Source: Chamaea fasciata
Lineage: Eukaryota > Chordata > Aves > Passeriformes > Sylviidae
NCBI GenBank assembly: GCA_029207755.1
Contig: JARCOQ010000077.1
Coordinates: 310,001 to 374,000, forward strand
Reading direction: 5' to 3'
Length of the DNA stretch: 64,000 bases
Positions 34,406-43,947 of this stretch are shown one piece after another. The notes below the pieces were generated by a model. The model was given only the letters and a program-made list of their open reading frames with translations. It made no database searches and was not told the origin of the DNA. Position 1 is the first letter of the stretch; each line of letters begins with the position of its first letter. The translations under genes were made by a program, and so were the position numbers.

Positions 34406-36887
34406 ATGTCAGTTTGTCGGAGGCCTTTGGCCCTCCAAGGGAAGCTAGTCTTCCAGTTTGTGGCAGCTTGCATCTTGAAGAAATGCTGTTCTGCTCATGA
34501 TTGTAGGTGGCCGAGGCCAGGTGCCCGGCAGAGGGAGTTGGGCACAAATGATGGCCTGTTTCCAGGGGTAAGTAAAGTCAGCTGCCCAGGTGCCTGATGT
34601 CAGTTTGTAGGAGGCCTTTGACCCTCCAAGAGCAGCCAGGCTTCCAGCTTGTGGCAGCTTGCATCTGGAAGAAATCCTGTTCCGTTCGGGATTGTAGGTG
34701 GCCGAGGCCAGGTGCCCAGCAGAGGGAGTTTGGCACAAATGATGGCCTGTTTCCAGGGGTAAGTAAAGTTAGCTGCCCAGGTGCCTGATGTCAGTTTGTA
34801 GGAGGCCTTTGGCCCTCCATGGGAAGCCAGGCTTCCAGCTTGTGGCAGCTTGCATCTGGAAGAAATCCTGTTCCGTTTGGGATTGTAGGTGGCCGAGGCC
34901 TGGTGCCCGGCAGAGGGAGTTGGGCATAAATGATGGCCTGTTTCCAGGGGTAAGTAAAGTCAGCTGCCCAGGTGCCTGATGTCAGTTTGTAGGAGGACTT
35001 TGGCCCTTCGAGGGAAACTAGTCTTCCAGTTTGTGGCAGCTTGCATCTGGAAGAAATCCTGTTCCGTTTGGGATTGTAGGTGGCCGAGGCCTGGTGCCCG
35101 GCAGAGGGAGTTGGGCATAAATGATGGCCTGTTTCCAGGGGTAAGTAAAGTCAGCTGCCCAGGTGCCTGATGTCAGTTTGTAGGAGGACTTTGGCCCTTC
35201 AAGGGAAACTAGTCTTCCAGTTTGTGGCAGCTTGCATCTGGAAGAAATCCTGTTCCATTCGGGATTGTAGGTGGCCGAGGCCAGGTGCCCGGCAGAGGGA
35301 GTTGTGCACAAATGATGGCCTGTTTCCAGGGGTAAGTAAAGTCAGCTGCCCAGGTGCCTGATGTCAGTTTGTAGGAGGCCTTTGACCCTCCAAGAGCAGC
35401 CAGGCTTCCAGCTTGTGGCAGCTTGCATCTGGAAGAAATCCTGTTCCGTTTGGGATCGTAGGTGGCCGAGGCCTGGTGTCCGGCTAAGGGAGTTGGGAAC
35501 AAAGGATGGCCTGTTTCCAGGGTTAAGTAAAGTTGGCTGCCCAGGTGCTTGGTGTCAGTTTGTAGGAGGCCTTTGGCCATCCAAGGGAAGCTAGTCTTCC
35601 AGTTTGTGGCTGCTTGCATCTGGAAGAAATCCTGTTCTATTTGGGAATGTAGGTGGCCGAGGCCTGCTGCCCGGCAGAGGGAGTTGGGCACAAAGGATGG
35701 CCTGTTTCCAGAGGTAAGTAAAGTCAGCTGCCCAGGTGCCTGATGTCAGTTTGTAGGAGGCCTTTGGCCCTCCAAGGGAAGCCAGGCTACCAGCTTGTGG
35801 CAGCTTGAATCTGGAAGAAATGCTGTTCCGTTCGGAATTGAAGGTGTCCGGAACCGGGTGCCCTGTCGAGGGAGTAGGGAACAAAGGATGGCCTGTTTCC
35901 AGGGGTAAGTAAAGTCAGCTGCCCAGGTGTCTGATGTCAGTTTGTAGGAGGCCTTTGGCCCTCCAAGGGAAGCTAGTCTTCCAGTTTGTGGCAGCTTGCA
36001 TCTTGAAGAAATCCTGTTCCGTTTGGGATTGTAGGTGGCCGAGACCTGGTGCCCTGCTGCAGGAGTTGGGAACAAAGGATGGCCTGTTTCCAGGGGTAAG
36101 TAAAGTCAGCTGCCCAGGTGCCTGATGTCAGTTTGTAGGAGGCCTTTGGCCCTCCATGGGAAGCCAGGCTTCTAGCTTGTGGCAGCTTGCATCTGGAAGA
36201 AATCCTGTTCCGTTTGGGATCGTAGGAGACCGAGGCCTGGTGCCCGGCTGTGGGAGTTGGGCACAAATGAGAACCTGTTTCCAGGGGTAAGTAAAGTCAG
36301 CTGCACAGGTGCCTGATGTCAGTTTGTAGCAGGCCTTTGGCTCTCCAAGTGATGCTAGTCTTCCTGTTCAATGCAGCTTCCATCTGGAAAAAATCCTATT
36401 CCGTTCAAGATTGTAGGTTCCCGAAGCCGGGTGCCCGGCAAAGGGAGTTGGGCACAAAGGATGGCCTGTTTCCAGGGGTAAGTAAAGTCAGCTGCCCAGG
36501 TGCCTGATGTCAGTTTGTAGGAGGCCTTTGGCCCTCCATGGGAAGCCAGGCTTCCAGCTTGTGGCAGCTTGCATCTGGAAGAAATCCTGTTCCGTTCGGG
36601 ATTGTAGGTGGCCGAGGCCTGGTGCCCAGCAGAGGGAGTTGGGCACAAATGATGGCCTGTTTCCAGGGCTAAGTAAAGTCAGCTGCCCAGGTGCCTGATG
36701 TCAGTTTGTAGTAGGCATTTGGCTTTTCAAGGGAAACTAGTCTTCCAGTTTGTGGCAGCTTGCATCGCGAAGAAATCCTCTTCCGTTCGAATTGTAGGTG
36801 GCCGAGGCCAGGTGCCCGGCAGAGGGAGTAGGGAACAAATGATGGCCTGTTTCCAGGGGTAAGTAAAGTCAGCTGCCCAGGTGCCTG
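34406..36887 (+). repeat. 13-monomer higher-order unit, copy 3 (2482 bp)
   Basis: Same order as the two earlier 13-mers, displaced 3245 bp from copy 2. Shares GTTGTGCAC in the second m8-like monomer with both. Its last monomer (36698) is not a plain m14 but an m14/m15 hybrid. Confidence 0.94.
36698..36887 (+). repeat. Hybrid monomer m14/m15 with an 8-bp crossover interval
   Basis: The first two thirds are m14 (AGTAGGCATTTGG, CGCGAAG, TTCGAATTG, CCAGGTGCCCGGCA); the rest is m15 (GAGTAGGGAACAAATG). The switch is confined to GAGGGAGT at 36822-36829. At 33453-33833 the parental m14 and m15 stand side by side; here they are fused into one, a one-monomer deletion. Confidence 0.9.
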
Positions 36888-38412
36888 ATGTCAGTTTGTA
36901 GCAGGCCTTTGGCTCTCCAAGTGATGCTAGTCTTCCTGTTCAATGCAGCTTCCATCTGGAAAAAATCCTATTCCGTTCAAGATTGTAGGTTCCCGAAGCC
37001 GGGTGCCCGGCAGAGGGAGTTGGGCACAAAGGATGGCCTGTTTCCAGGGGTAAGTAAAGTCAGCTGCCCAGGTGCCTGATGTCAGTTTGTAGGAGGCCTT
37101 TGGCCCTCCATGGGAAGCCAGGCTTCCAGCTTGTGGCAGATTGCATCTTGAAGAAATCCTGTTCCGTTCGGGATTGTAGGTGTCCGAGGCCTGGTGCCCA
37201 GCAGAGGGAGTTGGGCACAAATGATGGCCTATTTCCAGGGCTAAGTAAAGTCAGCTGCCCAGGTGCCTGATGTCAGTTTGTAGTAGGCATTTGGCTTTTC
37301 AAGGGAAACTAGTCTTCCAGTTTGTGGCAGCTTGCATCGCGAAGAAATCCTCTTCCGTTCGAATTGTAGGTGGCCGAGGCCAGGTGCCCGGCAGAGGGAG
37401 TTGGGCACAAATGATGGCCTGTTTCCAGGGGTAAGTAAAGTCAGCTGCCCAGGTGCCTGATGTCAGTTTGCAGGTGGCTAATGTTCCTCCATGGGAAGCC
37501 AGGCTTCCAGCTTGTGGCTGCTTGCATCTGGAAATAATCCTGTTCCGTTTGGGATTGTAGGTGGCCGAGGCCTGGTGCCCGGCAGAGGGAGTTGGGCACA
37601 AAGGATGGCCTGTTTCCAGGGGTAAGTAAAGTCAGCTGCCCAGGTGCCTGATGTCAGTTTGTAGCAGGCCTTTGGCCCTCCAAGGGAAGCTAATCTTCCA
37701 GTTTGTGGCAGCTTGCATCTGGAAGAAATCCTGTTCCGTTTGGGATTGTAGGTGGCCGACCCCTTGTGCCCTGCTGCAGGAGTTGGGAACAAAGGATGGC
37801 CTGTTTCCAGGGGTAAGTAAAGTCAGCTGCCCAGGTGCCTGATGTCAGTTTGTAGGAGGCCTTTGGCCCTCCATGGGAAGCCAGGCTTCCAGCTTGTGGC
37901 AGCTTGCATCTGGAAGAAATCCTGTTCCGTTTGGGATCGTAGGTGACCGAGGCCTGGTGCCCGGCTGTGGGAGTTGGGCAAAAATGAGAACCTGTTTCCA
38001 GGGGTAAGTAAAGTCAGCTGCCCAGGTGCCTGATGTCAGTTTGTAGCAGGCCTTTGGCTCTCCAAGTGATGCTAGTCTTCCTGTTCAATGCAGCTTCCAT
38101 CTGGAAAAAATCCTATTCCGTTCAAGATTGTAGGTTCCCAAATCCGGGTGCCCGGCAGAGGGAGTTGGGCACAAAGGATGGCCTGTTTCCAGGGGTAAGT
38201 AAAGTCAGCTGCCCAGGTGCCTGATGTCAGTTTGTAGGAGGCCTTTGGCCCTCCAAGGGAAGCCAGTCTTCCAGTTTGTGGCAGCTTGCATCTGGAAGAA
38301 ATCCTGTCCATTCGGGATTATAGGTGGCCGAAGCCTGGTGCCCGACAGAGGGAGTTGGGCAAAAAGATGGCCTGTTTCCAGGGGTAAGTAAAGTCAGGTG
38401 CCCAGGTGCCTG
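36888..38412 (+). repeat. Eight-monomer copy of 25056-26580
   Basis: Starts: 36888 (Q), 37079, 37270 (m14), 37460 (GCAGGTGGCTAATG), 37651, 37842, 38033 (Q) and 38224 (189 bp); displaced 11832 bp from the earlier block. Similarity ends at the next monomer: 26581 is V, whereas 38413 is the GTCCCTGCAAGG type found second after Q in the 21-mers. Confidence 0.92.
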
Positions 38413-40129
38413 ATGTCAGTTTGTAGGAGGCCTTTGTCCCTGCAAGGGAAGCTAGTCTTCCAGTTTGTGGCAGCTTGCATCTGGAAGAAATCCTGTTCCG
38501 TTCGGCATTGTAGGTGTCCAAAGCCGGGTGGCCTGCTGAGGGAGTTGGGCACAAAGGATGGCCTGTTTCCAGGGGTAAGTAAAGTCAGCTGCCCAGGTGC
38601 CTGATGTCAGTTTGTAGGAGGCCTTTGGCCCTCCAAGGGAAGCTAGTCTTCCAGCTTGTGGCTGCTTGCATCTGGAAGTAATCCTGTTCCGTTCGGGATT
38701 GTAGGTGTCCGAGGCCAGGTGCCCGGCAGAAAGAGTTGGGCACAAAGGATGGCCTGTTTCCAGGGGTAAGTAAAGTCAGCTGCCCAGGTGCGTGATGTCA
38801 GTTTGTAGGAGGCCTTTGGCCCTCCAAGAGAAGCCAGTCTTCCAGTTTGTGGCAGCTTGCATCTGGAAGAAATCCTGTTCCATTCGGGATTGTAGGTGGC
38901 CGAGGCCTGGTGCCCGGCAGAGGGAGTTGGGCAGAAAGATGGCCTGTTTCCAGGGGTAAGTAAAGTCAGCTGCCCAGGTGCCTGATGTCAGTTTGTAGGA
39001 GGCCTTTGGCCCTCCAAGGGAAGCAAGTTTTCCAGCTTGTGGCAGCTTGCATCTGGAAGAAATCCTGTTCCGTTCGGGATTGTAGGTGGCCGAGGCCAGG
39101 TGCCCGGCAGAGGGAGTTTGGCACAAATAATGGCCTGTTTCCAGGGGTAAGTAAAGTCAGCTGCCCAAGTGTCTGATGTCAGTTTGTAGCAGGCCTTTGG
39201 CCCTCCATGGGAAGCCTGGCTTCCAGCTTGTGGCAGCTTGCATCTGGAAGAAATGCTGATCCGTTCGGGATTGTAGGTGGCCGAGGCCAGGTGCCCTGCT
39301 GCAGGAGTTGGGAACAAAGATGGCCTGTTTCCAGGGGTAAGTAAAGTTAGCTGCCCAGGTGCCTGGTGTCAGTTTGTAGGAGGCCTTTGGCCCTCCAAGG
39401 GAAGCTAGTCTTCCAGTTTGTGGCAGCTTGCATCTTGAAGAAATGCTGTTCTGCTCGGGATTGTAGGTGGCCGAGGCCTGGTGCCTGGCAGAGATAGTTG
39501 GGCACAAATGATGGACTGTTTCCAGGGGTAAGTAAAGTCAGCTGCCCAGGTGCCTGATGTCAGTTTGTAGCAGGCCTTTGGCCCTCCATGGGAAGCCAGG
39601 CTTCCAGCTTGTGGCAGCTTGCATCTGGAAGAAATCCTGTTCCGTTCTGGATTGTAGGTGGCCGAGGCCAGGTGCCCGGCAGAGGAAATTGGGCACAAAG
39701 GATGGCCTGTTTCCAGGGGTAAGTAAAGTCAGCTGCCCAGGTGCCTGATGTCAGTTTGTAAGAGGCCTTTGGCCCTCCAAGGGAAGCCAGGCTTCCAGCT
39801 TGTGGCAGCTTTCATCTGGAAGAAATCCTGTTCCGTTTGGGATTGTAGGTGGCCGAGGCCTGGTGCCCGGCAGAGGGAGTTGGGAACAAATGATGGCCTG
39901 TTTCCAGAGGTAAGTAAAGTTAGCTGCCCAGGTGCCTGATGTCAGTTTGTAGGTGGCCTTTGGCCCTCCAAGGGAAGCTAGTCTTCCAGTTTGTGGCAGC
40001 TTGCATCTTGAAGAAATGCTGTTCTGCTCATGATTGTAGGTGGCCGAGGCCAGGTGCCCGGCAGAGGGAGTTGGGCACAAATGATGGCCTGTTTCCAGGG
40101 GTAAGTAAAGTCAGCTGCCCAGGTGCCTG
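38413..40129 (+). repeat. Nine-monomer unit, copy 1 (1717 bp)
   Basis: Starts: 38413 (GTCCCTGCAAGG front, T-like back GTGTCCAAAGCC), 38604 (GGAAGTAATCC, GCAGAAAGAG), 38795, 38985 (GCAAGTTTTCC), 39176 (U), 39366 (starts GTGTCAG, GAGATAG), 39557, 39748 (starts as the GTAAGAGG type) and 39939 (V-like, TAGGTGGCC). Confidence 0.9.
39748..39938 (+). repeat. Hybrid monomer, one-monomer deletion relative to 41467-41848
   Basis: The front matches 41467 (GTAAGAGG, CTTTCATC, GAGGCCTGG); the end matches 41658 (GGGAACAAATG, CCAGAGGTAAG, AAAGTTAGC). The switch lies in 39862-39884. In the second nine-monomer block the two parents are separate. Confidence 0.82.
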
Positions 40130-41848
40130 ATGTCAGTTTGTAGGAGGCCTTTGTCCCTGCAAGGGAAGCTAGTCTTCCAGTTTGTGGCAGCTTGCATCTG
40201 GAAGAAATCCTGTTCCGTTCGGCATTGTAGGTGTCCAAAGCCGGGTGGCCTGCTGAGGGAGTTGGGCACAAAGGATGGCCTGTTTCCAGGGGTAGTAAAG
40301 TCAGCTGCCCAGGTGCCTGATGTCAGTTTGTAGGAGGCCTTTGGCCCTCCAAGGGAAGCTAGTCTTCCAGCTTGTGGCTGCTTGCATCTGGAAGTAATCG
40401 TGTTCCGTTCGGGATTGTAGGTGTCCGAGGCCAGGTGCCCGGCAGAAAGAGTTGGGCACAAAGGATGGCCTGTTTCCAGGGGTAAGTAAAGTCAGCTGCC
40501 CAGGTGCGTGATGTCAGTTTGTAGGAGGCCTTTGGCCCTCCAAGAGAAGCCAGTCTTCCAGTTTGTGGCAGCTTGCATCTGGAAGAAATCCTGTTCCATT
40601 CGGGATTGTAGGTGGCCGAGGCCTGGTGCCCGGCAGAGGGAGTTGGGCAGAAAGATGGCCTGTTTCCAGGGGTAAGTAAAGTCAGCTGCCCAGGTGCCTG
40701 ATGTCAGTTTGTAGGAGGCCTTTGGCCCTCCAAGGGAAGCAAGTTTTTCCAGCTTGTGGCAGCTTGCATCTGGAAGAAATCCTGTTCCGTTCGGGATTGT
40801 AGGTGGCCGAGGCCAGGTGCCCGGCAGAGGGAGTTTGGCACAAATAATGGCCTGTTTCCAGGGGTAAGTAAAGTCAGCTGCCCAAGTGTCTGATGTCAGT
40901 TTGTAGCAGGCCTTTGGCCCTCCATGGGAAGCCTGGCTTCCAGCTTGTGGCAGCTTGCATCTGGAAGAAATGCTGATCCGTTCGGGATTGTAGGTGGCCG
41001 AGGCCAGGTGCCCCTGCTGCAGGAGTTCGGGAACAAAGATGGCCTGTTTCCAGGGGTAAGTAAAGTGAGCTGCCCAGGTGCCTGGTGTCAGTTTGTAGGA
41101 GGCCTTTGGCCCTCCAAGGGAAGCTGGTCTTCCAGTTTGTGGCAGCTTTCATCTTGAAGAAATGCTGTTCTGCTCGGGATTGTAGGTGGCCGAGGCCTGG
41201 TGCCTGGCAGAGATAGTTGGGCACAAATGATGGACTGTTTCCAGGGGTAAGTAAAGTCAGCTGCCCAGGTGCCTGATGTCAGTTTGTAGCAGGCCTTTGG
41301 CCCTCCATGGGAAGCCAGGCTTCCAGCTTGTGGCAGCTTGCATCTGGAAGAAATCCTGTTCCGTTCTGGATTGTAGGTGGCCGAGGCCAGGTGCCCGGCA
41401 GAGGAAATTGGGCACAAAGGATGGCCTGTTTCCAGGGGTAAGTAAAGTCAGCTGCCCAGGTGCCTGATGTCAGTTTGTAAGAGGCCTTTGGCCCTCCAAG
41501 GGAAGCCAGGCTTCCAGCTTGTGGCAGCTTTCATCTGGAAGAAATCCTGTTCCGTTTGGGATTGTAGGTGGCCGAGGCCTGGTGCCCGGCAGAGGGAGTT
41601 GGGCACAAATGATGGCCTGTTTCCAGAGCTAAGTAAGGTCAGCTGACCAGGTGCCTGATGTCAGTTTGTAGGAGGCCTTTGGCCCTGCAAGGGAAGCTAG
41701 TCTTCCAGTTTGTGGCAGCTTGCATCTGGAAGAAATCCTGTTCCGTTCGGGATTGTAGGTGGCCGAGGCCAGGTGCCCGGCAGAGGGAGTTGGGAACAAA
41801 TGATGGCCTGTTTCCAGAGGTAAGTAAAGTTAGCTGCCCAGGTGCCTG
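40130..41848 (+). repeat. Nine-monomer unit, copy 2 (1719 bp)
   Basis: Starts: 40130, 40320, 40511, 40701, 40893, 41085, 41276, 41467 and 41658. The first eight parallel 38413-39748; the ninth (41658, CCCTGCAAGG) is an extra monomer relative to copy 1, and 41849 corresponds to 39939. This block has several private indels: GGGGTAGTAAAG (-1), CAAGTTTTTCC (+1), GTGCCCCTGC and GAGTTCGGGAAC (+1 each). It is the most indel-rich stretch of the window. Confidence 0.9.
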
Positions 41849-42803
41849 ATGTCAGTTTGTAGGTGGCCTTTGGCCCTCCAAGGGAAGCTAGTCTTCCAGT
41901 TTGTGGCAGCTTGCATCTTGAAGAAATGCTGTTCTGCTCATGATTGTAGGTGGCCGAGGCCATGTGCCCGGCAGAGGGAGTTGGGCACAAATGATGGCCT
42001 GTTTCCAGGGGTAAGTAAAGTCAGCTGCCCAGGTGCCTGATGTCAGTTTGTAGGAGGCCTTTGACCCTCCAAGAGCAGCCAGGCTTCCAGCTTGTGGCAG
42101 CTTGCATCTGGAAGAAATCTTGTTCCGTTCGGGATTGTAGGTGGCCGAGGCCAGGTGCCCAGCAGAGGGAGTTTGGCACAAATGATGGCCTGTTTCCAGG
42201 GGTAAGTAAAGTCAGCTGCCCAGGTGCCTGATGTCAGTTTGTAGGAGGCCTTTGGCCCTCCATGGGAAGCCAGGCTTCCAGCTTGTGGCAGCTTGCATCT
42301 GGAAGAAATCCTGTTCCGTTCGGGATTGTAGGTGGCCGAGGCCTGGTGCCCGGCAGAGGGAGTTGGGCATACATGATGGCCTGTTTCCAGGGGTAAGTAA
42401 AGTCAGCTGCCCAGGTGCCTGATGTCAGTTTGTAGGAGGACTTTGGCCCTTCAAGGGAAACTAGTCTTCCAGTTTGTGGCAGCATGCATCTGGAAGAAAT
42501 CCTGTTCCATTAGGGATTGTAGGTGGCCGAGGCCAGGTGCCCGGCAGAGGGAGTTGGGCACAAATGATGGCCTGTTTCCAGGGGTAAGTAAATTCAGCTG
42601 CCCAGGTGCCTGATGTCAGTTTGTAGGAGGCCTTTGACCCTCCAAGAGCAGCCAGGCTTCCAGCTTGTGGCAGCTTGCATCTGGAAATAATCCTGTTCCG
42701 TTCGGGATTGTAGGTGGCCGAGGCCTGGTGCCCGGCAGAGGGAGTTGGGCACAAAGGATGGCCTGTTTCCAGGGGTAAGTAAAGTCAGCTGCCCAGGTGC
42801 CTG
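41849..42803 (+). repeat. Shortened V cassette ending in a hybrid
   Basis: Starts: 41849 (V), 42040, 42231 (m7-like), 42422 (m8-like) and 42613 (hybrid). Matches 51393-52156 at 9544 bp displacement up to the hybrid. Confidence 0.9.
42613..42803 (+). repeat. Hybrid monomer m9-like / GCAGGTGGCTAATG type
   Basis: Starts as m9 (GACCCTCCAAGAGCAGCC) and continues as the m1-like GCAGGTGGCT monomer (GGAAATAATCC). The switch lies in 42650-42686. It joins the V cassette to the segment that recurs at 56738. Confidence 0.85.
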
Positions 42804-43947
42804 ATGTCAGTTTGTAGGAGGCCTTTGGCCCTCCAAGGGAAGCTAATCTTCCAGTTTGTGGCAGCTTGCATCTGGAAGAAATCCTGTTCCGTTTGGGATT
42901 GTAGGTGGCTGACCCCTTGTGCCCTGCTGCAGGAGTTGGGAACAAAGGATGGCCTGTTTCCAGGGGTAAGTAAAGTCAGCTGCCAGGGTGCCTGATGTCA
43001 GTTTGTAGGAGGCCTTTGGCCCTCCATGGGAAGCCAGGCTTCCAGCTTGTGGCAGCTTGCATCTGGAAGAAATCCTGTTCCGTTTGGGATCGTAGGTGAC
43101 CGAGGCCTGGTGCCCGGCTGTGGGAGTTGGGCAAAAATGAGAATCTGTTTCAAGGGGTAAGTAAAGTCAGCTGCCCAGGTGCCTGATGTCAGTTTGTAGC
43201 AGGCCTTTGGCTCTCCAAGTGATGCTAGTCTTCCTGCTCAATGCAGCTTCCATCTGGAAAAAATCCTATTCCGTTCAAGATTGTAGGTTCCCGAAGCCGG
43301 GTGCCCGGCAGAGGGAGTTGGGCACAAAGGATGGCCTGTTTCCAGGGGTAAGTAAAGTCAGCTGCCCAGGTGCCTGATGTCAGTTTGTAGGAGGCCTTTG
43401 GCCCTCCAAGGGAAGCCAGTCTTCCAGTTTGTGGCAGATTGCATCTGGAAGAAATCCTGTCCATTCGGGATTATAGGTGGCCGAAGCCTGGTGCCCGACA
43501 GAGGGAGTTGGGCACAAAGATGGACTGTTTCCAGAGGTAAGTAAAGTCAGGTGCCCAGGTGCCTGATGTCAGTTTGTAGGAGGCCTTTGTCCCTGCAAGG
43601 GAAGCTAGTCTTCCAGTTTGTGGCAGCTTGCATCTGGAAGAAATCCTGTTCCGTTCGGGATTGTAGGTGGCCGAGGCCAGGTGCCCGGCAGAGGGAGTTG
43701 GGCACAAATGATGGCCTGTTTCCAGGGGTAAGTAAAGTTACCTGCCCAGGTGCCTGATGTCAGTTTGTAGGAGGCCTTTGGCCCTCCAAGGGAAGCTAGT
43801 CTTCCAGTTTGTGGCAGCTTGCATCTGGAAGAAATGCTGTTCTGCTCATGATTGTAGGTGGCCGAGGCCAGGTGCCCGGCAGAGGGAGTTGGGAACAAAG
43901 GATGGCCTGTTTCCAGGGGTAAGTAAAGTCAGCTGCCCAGGTGCCTG
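42804..43947 (+). repeat. Six monomers opening the 13.55-kb repeat
   Basis: Starts: 42804 (GAAGCTAATC, GGCTGACCCC), 42995 (m4-like), 43186 (Q with CTGCTCAATGC), 43377 (189 bp), 43566 and 43757 (V-like). The first three recur at 56738-57310, displaced 13934 bp; the last three are replaced there by one hybrid. Confidence 0.9.
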
